Assembly: GCA_018056045.1 (NCBI GenBank) | Contig: JAGPGI010000161.1 | Coordinates: forward strand, 1-6,476 | DNA from: Paracoccus sp. (in: a-proteobacteria) | GTDB taxonomy: Bacteria; Pseudomonadota; Alphaproteobacteria; Rhodobacterales; Rhodobacteraceae | Reading direction: 5' to 3' | Length of the DNA stretch: 6,476 bases | In this document: positions 6,130 through 6,476 of the stretch, piece after piece | How positions within the stretch are numbered: the first letter of the stretch is position 1 | Layout of the letters: each line of letters begins with the position of its first letter | Notes under the pieces: model-generated | Told to the model about the DNA's origin: nothing | The model's database searches: none | The model's input: only the letters and a program-made list of their open reading frames with translations | Program-made: the position numbers and the translations under genes

Positions 6130-6476
6130 ATGTATATCCCGACGCTCGACGACATGCTGGTCGCACGCGCCCGCATCGCCCCGCATATCCACCGCACGCC
6201 GGTCCTGACCTCGCGCTTTCTGAACGAACTGACCGGGGCCGAGCTGTTCTTCAAATGCGAGAACCTGCAAAAGGCCGGGGCCTTCAAGGCGCGCGGGGCC
6301 AGCAACGCGGTGTTCGGACTGAGCGACGATCAGGCGGCGCGCGGCGTCGCCACCCATTCCAGCGGCAACCACGGCACCTGCCTCAGCTATGCCGCCGGCC
6401 GGCGTGGCATCCCCTGCACGGTGGTCATGCCGCGCACCGCGCCGCAGGCCAAGAAGGATGCCGTCCGGGGCTATGG
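6130..6476 (+). CDS. bhcB: Beta-hydroxyaspartate dehydratase, 3' partial
   Basis: 115 codons are visible before the window ends, about a third of the roughly 320-residue family length. This is a fold-type II PLP enzyme of the threonine dehydratase/serine racemase group. KCEN at 42-45 is followed by the Schiff-base lysine in GAFKARGASN (Lys53). THSSGNHG (75-82) is the PLP-phosphate and catalytic-serine loop, with Ser78 corresponding to Ser84 of mammalian serine racemase. PRTAPQAKK lies near the end. BhcB removes water from (2R,3S)-beta-hydroxyaspartate to give iminosuccinate, which BhcD reduces to aspartate. It follows bhcA by 15 bp, so they are one transcription unit, with bhcC and bhcD expected next. 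On sequence alone it could be threonine/serine dehydratase or serine racemase; the neighbourhood decides the call. Confidence 0.9.
   Translation, partial: MYIPTLDDMLVARARIAPHIHRTPVLTSRFLNELTGAELFFKCENLQKAGAFKARGASNAVFGLSDDQAARGVATHSSGNHGTCLSYAAGRRGIPCTVVMPRTAPQAKKDAVRGY

Noticed and set aside
4861..6372. 503-residue open frame antisense to bhcA and bhcB
   Set aside because: It is a shadow of high-GC coding sequence: low-complexity His/Arg/Gly-rich product, no motif, and it lies opposite two enzymes with complete catalytic motifs.

Overview
The window looks like chromosomal DNA of a Rhodobacteraceae-type alphaproteobacterium, most likely a Paracoccus or close relative. It has high GC with strong third-position G/C, and its right-hand third matches the start of the beta-hydroxyaspartate cycle (bhc) locus known from Paracoccus denitrificans. 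The encoded BhcB start resembles the P. denitrificans protein as I remember it but differs at several positions, so this is probably a related species. No RNA gene, insertion sequence, CRISPR array or attachment site was seen.

Right part (3916-6476): an IclR-family regulator (bhcR) on the minus strand is divergent from bhcA (aspartate-glyoxylate aminotransferase) and bhcB (beta-hydroxyaspartate dehydratase, cut off by the window end). The 183-bp divergent region is AT-rich and full of short inverted and direct repeats, which suit IclR-type binding. BhcA converts glyoxylate plus aspartate to glycine plus oxaloacetate. BhcB dehydrates beta-hydroxyaspartate to iminosuccinate. The aldolase (bhcC) and iminosuccinate reductase (bhcD) are expected just beyond the right edge. 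The cycle assimilates glyoxylate and glycolate without losing carbon.

Left part (1-3732): three genes without an established pathway. The first is the 3' part of a protein with a TolB/adenylate-cyclase-like middle region and TPR-like helices, possibly the sensor/TPR part of a winged-helix regulator whose N-terminus lies outside. Convergent to it are a pentapeptide-repeat protein with a C-terminal beta domain and, upstream of that on the same strand, a 560-aa DUF6345-like protein with a caspase-like (clan CD-like) His-Gly motif. In the latter, the position where I expect a nucleophilic Cys is Ser. Upstream of the caspase-like gene is a pair of 7-bp direct repeats with an 11-bp period, followed 10 bp later by a -10-like hexamer. 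This is the layout of a promoter activated by an OmpR/PhoB-fold regulator.

The bhc locus is a recognisable metabolic system. The caspase-like/pentapeptide/TPR trio is the part that may be undescribed; its joint function is inference only.
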